DNA of 64,000 nucleotides from an uncultured Lachnospiraceae bacterium (GTDB lineage Bacteria > Bacillota > Clostridia > Lachnospirales > Lachnospiraceae). Position 1 is the stretch's first letter. The number at the start of each line of letters is the position of its first letter. Of the stretch, positions 44,281 through 53,357 are shown one piece after another. A program made the position numbers and the translations under genes. Where the stretch lies: NCBI GenBank assembly GCA_947594855.1, contig CANQEL010000010.1:1-64000 (forward strand), in the 5' to 3' direction. The notes under the pieces are model-generated. The model ran no database searches and had not been told where the DNA came from. It saw nothing but the letters and a program-made list of their open reading frames with translations.

Positions 44281-46353
44281 ATGAAAAAATTCGGACAATT
44301 TATTGTTAAAGCCAGATACGCTATACTGATTATCGGCATTATTCTATTAATACCTTCGGCTATCGGCTATTTTAGTACAAGAGTCAATTACGATATGTTA
44401 TATTATCTTCCCGATGGAATAGATACTATGACCGGTCAGGATATTCTTCTTAACGATTTTGGCTCAGGAGCCTTTGGTCTGGTATTTGTAGACGGACTCA
44501 GCGATAAACAGACATCTGATTTAAAAGCTGATATAGAAAATGTAGAACATGTAAGCAGGGTTTTATGGTATGACAGCTTTGCAGACCTTAATATTCCAAA
44601 AAGCATGCTTCCGGATAAGATTTACAATGCCTTTAATAAAGACGGCGCAACTATAATGATGGTCATATTCAATGACACAAGTTCCGGTGACGGAACAATG
44701 GAAGCAATAGAAAATATAAGAAAAGTGACAAATCATAAATGTATGATAAGCGGTATTTCCGCTATTGTTACAGACACAAGAGACCTGGCAGAGAGCGAAA
44801 CCGTCATATATGTCGGAATAGCCGTTGCGCTTTCTATCATAATACTTTCCCTTCTGATGGATTCATGGGTCATTTCACTGTTCTTCTTACTCAGTATAGG
44901 AATGGCAATTGTGTACAATCTGGGAAGCAATATATTTATGGGAGAGATTTCATATATCACAAAAGCGCTGGCGGCTGTACTGCAGCTTGGTGTTACAATG
45001 GACTATTCCATTTTCCTGTGGCACAGTTATCAGGAGCAGCTTGAAATTATGCCTGGCGACAACAAAAATGCAATGGCAAATGCAATTACAGCCACAATAT
45101 CATCAGTAGTCGGAAGTTCCGTTACAACAGTTGCAGGTTTTATTGCGCTTTGCTTTATGAGTTTTACATTGGGACTTGACCTTGGCGTTGTCATGGCAAA
45201 AGGCGTCATACTTGGAGTTATATCCTGTGTAACAATATTGCCGTCAATGATTCTTATATGCGACAAAATAATTGAAAAGACAAAACACAGGCAGTTTCTT
45301 CCTGACTTTAAAAAAATACCGCAGTTCATTACAAAACATTATGTAGTATTTATCATAATATTTCTTATACTTCTGTTTCCGGCAATATACGGACAGAATA
45401 ATACAAATGTTTACTATGACCTGACACTGAGCCTTCCTGAAAACCTGGAAAGCGTTAAAGCGCAGAAAGAAATATCGGAGAAATTTGATCTTGGTTCGGC
45501 GAATATCATACTTATAGATGCAAAAACTCCTGATAAAGACGTTGCCAGACTTTTAGATGAAGTAAATAACATAGACGGTGTCCAGAATGCACTTGGACTT
45601 CAGACAGTACTTGACGGCAGTATTCCCGAATCATTTATACCAAAGGATTTGACCGGCGAACTAAAAAATGATAATTATGAAATACTTATATTTATGTCAG
45701 AGTACAAAACCGGTTCCGATGAAGCAAATGCGCAGTGCAACGCCGTAGAAAAAGCAATAAAGAAATATGACAAAAACGGTATGCTCGTAGGCGAGGCGGC
45801 ATGTACCAGGGATTTAATAAAGATAACTGATAAAGACTTTGCCGTCGTAAGTTTTGTTTCAATATTTTTAATTTTTATAATTATTGCGCTTGTATTCAAA
45901 TCGGTTATCCTTCCTGTAATTCTGGTTGCAGTTATTGAATTTGCTATTTTTATCAATATGGGAATTCCTTTTTATACAGGAACCACACTCCCGTTTATTG
46001 CATCAATTGTAATCGGAACAATCCAACTTGGAGCTACTGTTGATTATGCCATTCTTATGACTAACAGATACAGGCTTGAACGTTCAATGGGCAAAGATAA
46101 GAAACAGGCGGCATCAGATGCCCTTGCGGCGTCTATGAAATCAGTAATTGTAAGCGCGTGTACATTCTTTGGCGCCACTTTCGGAGTAGGAATTTATTCA
46201 AGTATAGATATGATAAGCTCGCTATGTCTTCTTATGGCAAGAGGCGCTATTGTAAGTATGTTCTGCGTAATATGTATTCTTCCTGCAATGTATATTCTGT
46301 TTGACAGGCTGATTGTTAAGGGAAGTTATAAATTTCTAAATATAAAACACTAA
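44281..46353 (+). CDS. MMPL/RND family transporter
   Basis: 690 residues with 12 predicted helices in two halves, each with a large extracellular loop after its first helix and the membrane Asp-Tyr motifs GVTMDYSIFLWHSYQEQ and GATVDYAILMTNRYRLE that carry protons in MmpL proteins. The MMPL family exports lipids, glycolipids or hydrophobic drugs. It is the last gene of the TetR-lipoprotein-MMPL unit, ending before a long hairpin. The substrate is unknown. The start is preceded by AAAGGAG. Confidence 0.95.
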   Translation: MKKFGQFIVKARYAILIIGIILLIPSAIGYFSTRVNYDMLYYLPDGIDTMTGQDILLNDFGSGAFGLVFVDGLSDKQTSDLKADIENVEHVSRVLWYDSFADLNIPKSMLPDKIYNAFNKDGATIMMVIFNDTSSGDGTMEAIENIRKVTNHKCMISGISAIVTDTRDLAESETVIYVGIAVALSIIILSLLMDSWVISLFFLLSIGMAIVYNLGSNIFMGEISYITKALAAVLQLGVTMDYSIFLWHSYQEQLEIMPGDNKNAMANAITATISSVVGSSVTTVAGFIALCFMSFTLGLDLGVVMAKGVILGVISCVTILPSMILICDKIIEKTKHRQFLPDFKKIPQFITKHYVVFIIIFLILLFPAIYGQNNTNVYYDLTLSLPENLESVKAQKEISEKFDLGSANIILIDAKTPDKDVARLLDEVNNIDGVQNALGLQTVLDGSIPESFIPKDLTGELKNDNYEILIFMSEYKTGSDEANAQCNAVEKAIKKYDKNGMLVGEAACTRDLIKITDKDFAVVSFVSIFLIFIIIALVFKSVILPVILVAVIEFAIFINMGIPFYTGTTLPFIASIVIGTIQLGATVDYAILMTNRYRLERSMGKDKKQAASDALAASMKSVIVSACTFFGATFGVGIYSSIDMISSLCLLMARGAIVSMFCVICILPAMYILFDRLIVKGSYKFLNIKH

Positions 46354-46366
46354 GATAATAAAAATT

Positions 46367-46422
46367 TAGTACCGGTATTTTATACAGCATTACAGTACAA
46401 TGTTTATAAAATACCGGTACTA
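46367..46422. terminator. 18-bp perfect inverted repeat between convergent genes (bidirectional terminator)
   Basis: TAGTACCGGTATTTTATA (46367-46384) and its exact complement (46405-46422) enclose 20 bases. It lies 14 bases after the MMPL stop and 10 bases from the stop of the GH31 gene on the other strand, so it probably terminates both. There is no long T-run, but the stem ends are AT-rich. The core ACCGGT is itself a palindrome. Confidence 0.75.
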
Positions 46423-46431
46423 TTAATATAC

Positions 46432-48672
46432 TTATATCATAAGAATCTTTACTTTGTAATCAGAATCAATCTTATCATTTTCCATCGTAACCGTTATTGT
46501 TCTCTCATACTTACCGTTACCGTTATATATTACGACTTCCTTTTTCATTCCATTATAAGGTCTGTATACTTTCAGCATAAGCCCTGACATATAGTCATAG
46601 TCCGGTCTTTCATCGCAGCAGCCCACAGGTATGACAGCCCCTTCTCTTACAAAACACGGTATCGTAAGATAACTTATATCTGTAAACTTATACCATCTTC
46701 CGCCGGAATAAGTTTTGTTGTCAAAGTAACCCGTCCATGTTCCGTCAGGAAGATACACATCCGCTTCTTTTGCTGCGCTGAATACAGGCGCTACAAGCAT
46801 ATCAGGACCAAGCATATACTGACAGTCAAGATATGCGCACGTCTTATCATCAGGAAATTCCAGTATCATACTCCTCATAAGCGGTATGCCTGTCTCTGAC
46901 GCCATACAGGAATATGAATATATATAAGGCATAAGCCTGTTCTTAAGCTTTGCAAAAAATGCTGCAGTCTCTACAGCTTCTTCGCCATAATTCCATGGAA
47001 CACGGTACGACATGCTTCCGTGCATACGTGAATGTGATGACATAAGTCCGAAAGCAACCCATCTTTTATATACATCATCCGTAGATGTATCCTCAAATCC
47101 TCCTATATCATGACTCCAGAAACTGAAACCTGACATTGTAAGGGATAATCCGCCTCTTAAGCTGTCTGCCATTGATTCATAATCTGCCGTACAGTCTCCT
47201 CCCCAGTGAACCGGGAATTTCTGTCCTCCTGCAGTAGAGCTCCTTGCAAATAATACCGCTTCGCCCTCTCCACGCTTTCTTTTAAGCACTTCAAATACTG
47301 CCTCATTGTACAGATACGAATAATAATTATGCATAAGATACGGGTCAGAACCGTCATAATATGTTATATCCTCTACAGGAATCCTCTCTCCGAAATCCGT
47401 TTTAAAACAATCAATTCCCATATCAAGGAGCCTTTCAAGCTCGCCCTGATACCACGCTTTTGCAAAAGGGTTGGTAAAATCAACTATTGCCATTCCAGAC
47501 TGCCACATATCCCACTGCCATACACTGCCGTTTGTTTTCTTAATAAAATAACCTTTTTCACAGCCTGTTTTAAATAGTTCTGAGTTCTGGGCAATATAGG
47601 GATTAATCCATACACATATATGCAGCCCAAGCGATTTAATACGCTTTATCATTCCCGCAGGGTCAGGGAATACTTTTTTATCCCATATAAAATTACACCA
47701 TTTCATCCCCTGCATCCAAAAACAGTCAAAATGGAACACGCTAAGTGGAATATCTCTTTCTTTCATTCCGTTTATAAAACTCATTACGGTATTCTCGTCA
47801 TAATCCGTAGTAAATGAAGTTGAAAGCCATAAACCAAATGTCCATGCAGGAAGCACGGGCGGTCTTCCCGTCATTCCGGTATATTTATAAAGAACGTCTT
47901 TCATGTATCCGTATTCATTATCTTCACCGCATATCACAAAAAATTCGAGATTTTCCCCCTCTACGCTAAATGATGCCTTACGGACATATTCGCTTCCTAT
48001 TTCATACTCAACAAGGCCTGTATTATTTACAAACACGCCGTATCCCCTGTCAGACATAAAAAACGGAACATTTATATAGGTCTGTTCCGTAGAAGTTCCC
48101 CCGTCTTTATTGCACATCTGTACAGACTGGCCGTTTTTCACCAGTTCCCCAAATCTTTCGCCCAGTCCGTATATATGCTCCCCTACAGACAGATTAACGG
48201 CAGCCCTCATATAATTTACGGGAATACCTGTTTTTTCAATAGTACCGTTACTCTGGACATATGCTATATCTTTTGCAGTAACCGAAGTCAGATATCTGTC
48301 ATCATTATAAAATGTAAATGTAAGCATCGGCTCAATTTTAAGCGCTGCCTTACCGCTATTTATAATGATATCATTGCCTTCAGTACTCATATCAAGCTCT
48401 GAATTATCTGTATTTATCACAAAGTGAGGTCCTTTGTCAGCCTCTCCTTCAAAGTGTGACAATTTTATTCCAAACACGCCCCTGCCGGGAGTACTTACTC
48501 TTATAGTAATAACTACTCCTCCAAGCGTACATCCCCTGTTATAAACAACATAAGACGGAGCATACATCCTTAATGTATGTCCGTCATCACAGAGCCCCGA
48601 ATCATATACAGAAGTCGGAGAATGACTTGTTATACCCTCTTTTTTCATCCAACACCCGTCAGAAAATTTCAT
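46432..48672 (-). CDS. yicI: GH31 alpha-xylosidase
   Basis: 746 residues, the normal length for YicI-type alpha-xylosidases. The nucleophile is in CFKTDFGERIP (D426) and the acid/base in HWGGDCTADYESM (D493); the KTDFGERIP form is characteristic of alpha-xylosidases rather than alpha-glucosidases. The substrate would be isoprimeverose or xyloglucan oligosaccharides, cytoplasmic because there is no signal peptide. Its start overlaps the stop of the membrane protein gene upstream by four bases, and it ends the long secA-prfB-hom-apgM-lysC-membrane protein run. No sugar transporter is adjacent. Confidence 0.93.
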   Translation of the reverse strand: MKFSDGCWMKKEGITSHSPTSVYDSGLCDDGHTLRMYAPSYVVYNRGCTLGGVVITIRVSTPGRGVFGIKLSHFEGEADKGPHFVINTDNSELDMSTEGNDIIINSGKAALKIEPMLTFTFYNDDRYLTSVTAKDIAYVQSNGTIEKTGIPVNYMRAAVNLSVGEHIYGLGERFGELVKNGQSVQMCNKDGGTSTEQTYINVPFFMSDRGYGVFVNNTGLVEYEIGSEYVRKASFSVEGENLEFFVICGEDNEYGYMKDVLYKYTGMTGRPPVLPAWTFGLWLSTSFTTDYDENTVMSFINGMKERDIPLSVFHFDCFWMQGMKWCNFIWDKKVFPDPAGMIKRIKSLGLHICVWINPYIAQNSELFKTGCEKGYFIKKTNGSVWQWDMWQSGMAIVDFTNPFAKAWYQGELERLLDMGIDCFKTDFGERIPVEDITYYDGSDPYLMHNYYSYLYNEAVFEVLKRKRGEGEAVLFARSSTAGGQKFPVHWGGDCTADYESMADSLRGGLSLTMSGFSFWSHDIGGFEDTSTDDVYKRWVAFGLMSSHSRMHGSMSYRVPWNYGEEAVETAAFFAKLKNRLMPYIYSYSCMASETGIPLMRSMILEFPDDKTCAYLDCQYMLGPDMLVAPVFSAAKEADVYLPDGTWTGYFDNKTYSGGRWYKFTDISYLTIPCFVREGAVIPVGCCDERPDYDYMSGLMLKVYRPYNGMKKEVVIYNGNGKYERTITVTMENDKIDSDYKVKILMI

Positions 48673-49571
48673 TCTTTATCCTTCTTTTCAAAGTATGCAT
48701 AGTGCGCATACGGTCCTTCTTTAATTACAGCCTTATAACGATTAACCGCTCCATATACAAACCAGGCGGCAAACAGACCACAGATAAGCATAAAAACATT
48801 ATATATCCATGTTCCCGTACCTTTATTTACAAGTCCGAGTTTATCACCTGAAAGTTCTGAAAACAACATTGTCAAAAATGAAAATACAACATTTATTCCG
48901 GCGCATATTAAAGTTGCCAGCCATTTTTTATTCCTTATAAGTCCCTCATATATAAATGTAATAAATGCAACTTCTATAATTATAACAAATATAATATTTA
49001 TTCCCTCAAATAAAACATCAGTAATACTTGCAGAAGTTATAGGCTGTATAATCTTATCTATGTCAGCATCGGTAATATTTGCGTTTGCCGACTTCAGATA
49101 TCCGGTAAGAGCCGAAACTCCGTCTGCTTTATTTAATATATTGGCATATTTTATATAAGTAACATATGAACCGATTATGCTCATTACCTGAAGAACTGCA
49201 AATCCTAATCCCGAACATATTGCCCGGTACAAAGACGGCGTACGTTTATTCATAAGCCACACGCACCACAATCTTGCAAGCGCGCTTAAAGCACTTAAAA
49301 GAATTGCCGTAATGAGCAGATATACCACGTAATATTTATCGTTATTATATATGTTCATAAATCCTGTATACCGTGTAAGTATAAATAATACCGGCAGCGG
49401 AAGCAAAAACTGCGACCAGAAATAAGCCAGTACCCCAAGGCCCAGCGAACCAAATGAACCCGTTTCTTTTTTCCTGGCAATCCAGAATACTGTAAAAAAC
49501 GGAACAAGTATGCCTGCTGCCGCAAGTATTATTGTTACAAACATTGATACAATTACAGAATTACTTACCAT
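48669..49571 (-). CDS. multi-pass membrane protein (possibly YhfC-like)
   Basis: 300 residues with about eight hydrophobic helices. The second half contains EVAFITFIYEGLIRNKKWL and a long helix AGINVVFSFLTMLFSELSG. The size, helix layout and Glu residues suggest the YhfC family of putative intramembrane proteases, but its key motifs are not clear, so this assignment is tentative. The stop codon overlaps the start of the alpha-xylosidase gene, pointing to translational coupling; the function could be unrelated to sugar use. Confidence 0.6.
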   Translation of the reverse strand: MVSNSVIVSMFVTIILAAAGILVPFFTVFWIARKKETGSFGSLGLGVLAYFWSQFLLPLPVLFILTRYTGFMNIYNNDKYYVVYLLITAILLSALSALARLWCVWLMNKRTPSLYRAICSGLGFAVLQVMSIIGSYVTYIKYANILNKADGVSALTGYLKSANANITDADIDKIIQPITSASITDVLFEGINIIFVIIIEVAFITFIYEGLIRNKKWLATLICAGINVVFSFLTMLFSELSGDKLGLVNKGTGTWIYNVFMLICGLFAAWFVYGAVNRYKAVIKEGPYAHYAYFEKKDKE

Positions 49572-49597
49572 TACAATACTCCTGTTTCATTATAATA

Positions 49598-50809
49598 TCA
49601 GCCGGCAAGGCCAAAAGCGTCATGCACTGAGATAAGCGCCCTTTCAGAATATTTCTCATCTATAAGTACGGTAACCCTTATCTCTGAAGTTGATATCTGC
49701 ATTATATTAATATTGGCATCATATATAGCTTCAAACATTTTAGCCGCAACGCCCGGATTGCTCATCATTCCTGCTCCTACTATGGATACTTTTGCAACAT
49801 CCCTCGTCACATTAAGTTCCTGATACTCAAGACTCTTTCCTTCATGCCTTTTAATTGTATCAATAGCGGTATCCGTCATATCTTCAGTTACAGTGAAACT
49901 TATATCTTTTGTTCCATCCCTTCCTACAGACTGCAGAATCATATCCACATTAACATTATGATTTGCAAGATGTTGGAACAGCTTAAATGCTACTCCCGGT
50001 TTATCTTTCAGTCCAAGCACTGCAATCTGTGTTACATTTTTATCGCACGCAACGCCGCTAACAAGCATCTTTTCCATTTTTACATCCTCCTTAACAATGG
50101 TTCCTTCATTTTCATTAAGACTTGACCGTACAACAAGCTGTACACCATATTTTTTTGCCATTTCCACAGAACGGTTATGAAGCACGCCCGCGCCAAAGCT
50201 GGCAAGTTCCAGCATCTCGTCATAGGTTATTTCATCCATTTTACGGGCATTTTTAACTATACGCGGATCTGCGGTAAATACTCCGTCAACATCAGTATAT
50301 ATTTCACATTCATCCGCATGAAGCGCTGCTGCAAGCGCAACAGCCGTTGTATCAGAACCTCCGCGCCCAAGTGTTGTATAATCATTATACTGATTGATTC
50401 CCTGAAATCCTGTTACAAGTACAATCTTATTATTGGAAAGCTCATATCTTATTCTTTCCGTATCAATCCTTTTCAAACGCGCATTACCATATACGGCAGT
50501 TGTATTCATCGGCACCTGAAATGCATTCAGTGATACTGCAGGTACCCCAAGTTCGGTAATAGCCATGGCTGCAAGCGCAACCGACGTCTGTTCTCCCGTT
50601 GTAAAGAGCATATCCATTTCTCTTTTTGGAGGATTTGGAGTTATCTCTTTTGCCATACTGATAAGAACATCTGTCTGTTTTCCCATTGCAGACAATACAA
50701 CAACAACCTGATTACCCTTTTTATACTCTTCTATACAACGCCTTGCAACATTGTATATCCTGTCTTTATCGGCAACAGATGTGCCGCCGAATTTTTTAAC
50801 TACAAGCAT
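49598..50809 (-). CDS. lysC: aspartate kinase
   Basis: 403 residues: N-terminal amino-acid kinase domain (VVKKFGGTSVADKDRI, VVVLSAMGKQTD, LGRGGSDTTAVALAAAL) followed by two ACT domains for feedback inhibition (AGVACDKNVTQIAVLGLKDK; VSIVGAGMMSNPGVAAKMF). It catalyses the first step to lysine, threonine and methionine. It lies downstream of hom and apgM with a 90-base gap that holds TTGACA at about 50878-50883 on the minus strand, a possible own promoter; no lysine riboswitch fits in that space. Confidence 0.96.
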   Translation of the reverse strand: MLVVKKFGGTSVADKDRIYNVARRCIEEYKKGNQVVVVLSAMGKQTDVLISMAKEITPNPPKREMDMLFTTGEQTSVALAAMAITELGVPAVSLNAFQVPMNTTAVYGNARLKRIDTERIRYELSNNKIVLVTGFQGINQYNDYTTLGRGGSDTTAVALAAALHADECEIYTDVDGVFTADPRIVKNARKMDEITYDEMLELASFGAGVLHNRSVEMAKKYGVQLVVRSSLNENEGTIVKEDVKMEKMLVSGVACDKNVTQIAVLGLKDKPGVAFKLFQHLANHNVNVDMILQSVGRDGTKDISFTVTEDMTDTAIDTIKRHEGKSLEYQELNVTRDVAKVSIVGAGMMSNPGVAAKMFEAIYDANINIMQISTSEIRVTVLIDEKYSERALISVHDAFGLAG

Positions 50810-50899
50810 AACAGCCTCCTAATTACTAAAATCTCTTCTTAATCCAACTATATAGTAAATCATTCAAAACAGATTATGTCAAGTTATAAATTAAACAAG

Positions 50900-52099
50900 C
50901 TACTTAAGGAAATGTTCCATAAGCCTGTATCCCTCTTTGAAATAATTATCTGATTTCCCGGCATCCTTTTCACAGTAACGGAGTTTCCCGTGCTTAATGT
51001 CCGTGCTGTCATACAGCATATAAGGTATGGGATCTGATGTATGGGTCCTTACCCTTATCGGCGTAGGATGATCCGGAAGTACCAACATTCTGAAATCCTC
51101 ACCTGATTTACTAAGCTCCTCAAACACAGGAGCAATTATCCTTTTATCCAGATATTGTATCGATTTAATCTTCCGTTCCACGCTTCCCTGATGTCCCATT
51201 TCATCCGGAGCCTCTACGTGTATATACGCAAAATCAAATCCATCTTTCAATAGCGCATCCGTGCATGCTTTAGCTTTACCCTCATAATTGGTTTCAAGCG
51301 TACCGTCAGCGCCTTCTACATTTATATTAGTCATTCCAGTTCCTACAGCAAGCCCCTTAAGAAGGTCCACTGCAGATATCATAACGCCTTTCTTATGGTA
51401 TTTATCTTCAAACGAATCAAGTTCAGGCCTTGTTCCTGCTCCCCAGAACCATATTGAATTAGCTTTATTAAGACCTTTATTGCTTCTGGCAATATTTACG
51501 GGATGATTATTAAGAATTTCATATGAGCGTTTCATAAAATTCCTGAGATTATCATCCTCAGGCAGATAATCACCTATTACCCTGCCAAGTATATCGTGGG
51601 GAGGGGTAAGCTCAACAGTATTCCCGTTCTTCCAAATAGTAAGATGTCTGTAGCTTACACCTGTATAGAATTTATATATGTCATCCTCAAATTCTTCTTT
51701 TATAGCTTTAATAAGTTCAACTGCTTCTTTTGTAGATATTTCACCAGAGCTATGGTCTGTTATCGTTTTTTTCTCATAAGGCAGTTCATCATCAGATACT
51801 GTTACGATATTGCATCTTATTGCGATATCCGTATCTTCCATAGGTACTCCTATACTGAGTGCTTCAAGAGGCGATCTGCCCGTATAATATATTTCAGGGT
51901 TATATCCAAGCACTGCAAGATTGGCTGTATCGCTTCCGGGTTTCATTCCTTTTGGTATCATTGCTGCAAGACCTATTTCTGACATTTCTGAAATCTTATC
52001 CATCACAGGTGTATCCGCAGCTTCAAGAGGCGTCTTTCCGTCAAGCTCATCTATAGGTTCATCTGCCATTCCGTCTCCCAAAACAACAACATACTTCAT
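50900..52099 (-). CDS. ApgM-type phosphoglycerate mutase homologue, probably acting as homoserine kinase
   Basis: 399 residues of the archaeal-type, cofactor-independent phosphoglycerate mutase family (alkaline phosphatase superfamily): VVVLGDGMADEPIDELDGKT, SDTANLAVLGYNP, YTGRSPLEALSIGV, the metal site HVEAPDEMGHQG and LVLPDHPTPIRVRTHT. It is embedded between homoserine dehydrogenase and aspartate kinase, and no GHMP-type thrB is seen in the window. In several bacterial groups this family has been proposed as the missing homoserine kinase; the context supports that. 26 bases after hom. Confidence 0.88.
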   Translation of the reverse strand: MKYVVVLGDGMADEPIDELDGKTPLEAADTPVMDKISEMSEIGLAAMIPKGMKPGSDTANLAVLGYNPEIYYTGRSPLEALSIGVPMEDTDIAIRCNIVTVSDDELPYEKKTITDHSSGEISTKEAVELIKAIKEEFEDDIYKFYTGVSYRHLTIWKNGNTVELTPPHDILGRVIGDYLPEDDNLRNFMKRSYEILNNHPVNIARSNKGLNKANSIWFWGAGTRPELDSFEDKYHKKGVMISAVDLLKGLAVGTGMTNINVEGADGTLETNYEGKAKACTDALLKDGFDFAYIHVEAPDEMGHQGSVERKIKSIQYLDKRIIAPVFEELSKSGEDFRMLVLPDHPTPIRVRTHTSDPIPYMLYDSTDIKHGKLRYCEKDAGKSDNYFKEGYRLMEHFLK

Positions 52100-52125
52100 T
52101 ATCCTCTATCCCTTCTGAAATTTTA

Positions 52126-53337
52126 TTAAAAATCTGTACGGATCATACTTATAATTCCCTGTATTCTGCCGGCTGCTTCCCTGTATTCTTTCTCAGTCAT
52201 TATTTCTGTAATAAATGCATGTTCGCCTTCAATACCGGCGTCAATCATTTCCAGTTTTCCAAAAACAGCTTCAGCTTTTTCAATTATTCCTTCAGAATCT
52301 TTTATACGTACAAAGAATCGATGCTCTGCTTCATCAAATGGAAGTATCTCCTGTTTTTCCTCACTCCATATTGTCATTATGCTCTTTCCTTTATGTTTAA
52401 CTGCATCAACGACATCCGCTACAACAGCGCTTGCCGTAGGAAGCTTCCCTGCGCCTTTTCCATAAAACATAACTTCTCCGAGCATATTGCCCCGTACATA
52501 TATCCCGTTAAACACATCATCAACCGAATAAAGCGGATGTGTTGATTTAATCATTACCGGCGCTACCATTGCAAGTACCTTGCCGTTTACCATTTTACTT
52601 GTTCCAAAAAGTTTTACCGTTGCATTAATTTTAGCTGCATATTTAAAATCTTCTGCAGTTATTTTGGTTATTCCTTCAGTATATATGTCTTCAAAATCAA
52701 CCTGCTGTCCATAAGCAAGAGAGGTAAGTATTGCAATTTTTCTGCATGCGTCATATCCTTCTATATCTGCTTCAGGATTACGCTCAGCATATCCCAGCTC
52801 CTGCGCCTTATGCAGAACATCGGAAAAATCAGAGCCCTCATCACGCATCTTGGTAAGTATATAATTAGTAGTACCGTTAAGTATTCCTGTTATTTCTTCA
52901 ATTTCGTCTGCCGTAAGCGACTGGTTAAGCGGACGTATTATAGGTATTCCGCCGCCTACGCTTGCCTCAAACAAAAAGTTTATGTTATTTTTTCTCGCAA
53001 TGGCAAGAAGCTCCGGTCCATATTTTGCAACAAGCTCTTTGTTGGAAGTACACACACTTTTACCTTCACAAAGACATGCCTTAACAAACTGGTATGCCGG
53101 ATTAATGCCTCCCATTGTTTCAACAACAATATCTATCTCAGGATCATTTTTTATAATATCAAAGTCCTTAATGAGCCTGTCTTCTATAACAGAACCCGGG
53201 AAATCCCTCAAATCAAGTACATATTTAATATCAACAGCCTCTCCTGCCCTCTTGGCTATAGAAGCCTGATTGGTAAGAAGCACTTCAACTACTCCTGAGC
53301 CTACCGTTCCATATCCCATTACTGCAATTTTACTCAT
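52126..53337 (-). CDS. hom: homoserine dehydrogenase
   Basis: 403 residues: Rossmann NAD(P)-binding start (KIAVMGYGTVGSGVVEVLL), the catalytic domain with EASVGGGIPIIRPLNQSL and GILNGTTNYILTKM, the NPEADIEGYDACRKIAIL segment and a C-terminal ACT domain (HRFFVRIKDSEGIIEKAEAV). It reduces aspartate semialdehyde to homoserine. It follows prfB by 20 bases and precedes apgM by 26, so it belongs to the threonine gene run. Full length, no oddity. Confidence 0.97.
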   Translation of the reverse strand: MSKIAVMGYGTVGSGVVEVLLTNQASIAKRAGEAVDIKYVLDLRDFPGSVIEDRLIKDFDIIKNDPEIDIVVETMGGINPAYQFVKACLCEGKSVCTSNKELVAKYGPELLAIARKNNINFLFEASVGGGIPIIRPLNQSLTADEIEEITGILNGTTNYILTKMRDEGSDFSDVLHKAQELGYAERNPEADIEGYDACRKIAILTSLAYGQQVDFEDIYTEGITKITAEDFKYAAKINATVKLFGTSKMVNGKVLAMVAPVMIKSTHPLYSVDDVFNGIYVRGNMLGEVMFYGKGAGKLPTASAVVADVVDAVKHKGKSIMTIWSEEKQEILPFDEAEHRFFVRIKDSEGIIEKAEAVFGKLEMIDAGIEGEHAFITEIMTEKEYREAAGRIQGIISMIRTDF

Positions 53338-53357
53338 TGTGTATATACCTCCGATAT

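Noticed and set aside
43647-44339. 230-codon minus-strand frame opposite the heptad-repeat lipoprotein
   Set aside because: It results from the repeat codon pattern of the sense gene; the product is a Pro/Val/Ala-rich repeat with no start signals.
50810-50899. Lysine riboswitch or T-box upstream of lysC
   Set aside because: Only 90 bases are available and no conserved riboswitch elements are visible; a simple promoter is more likely.
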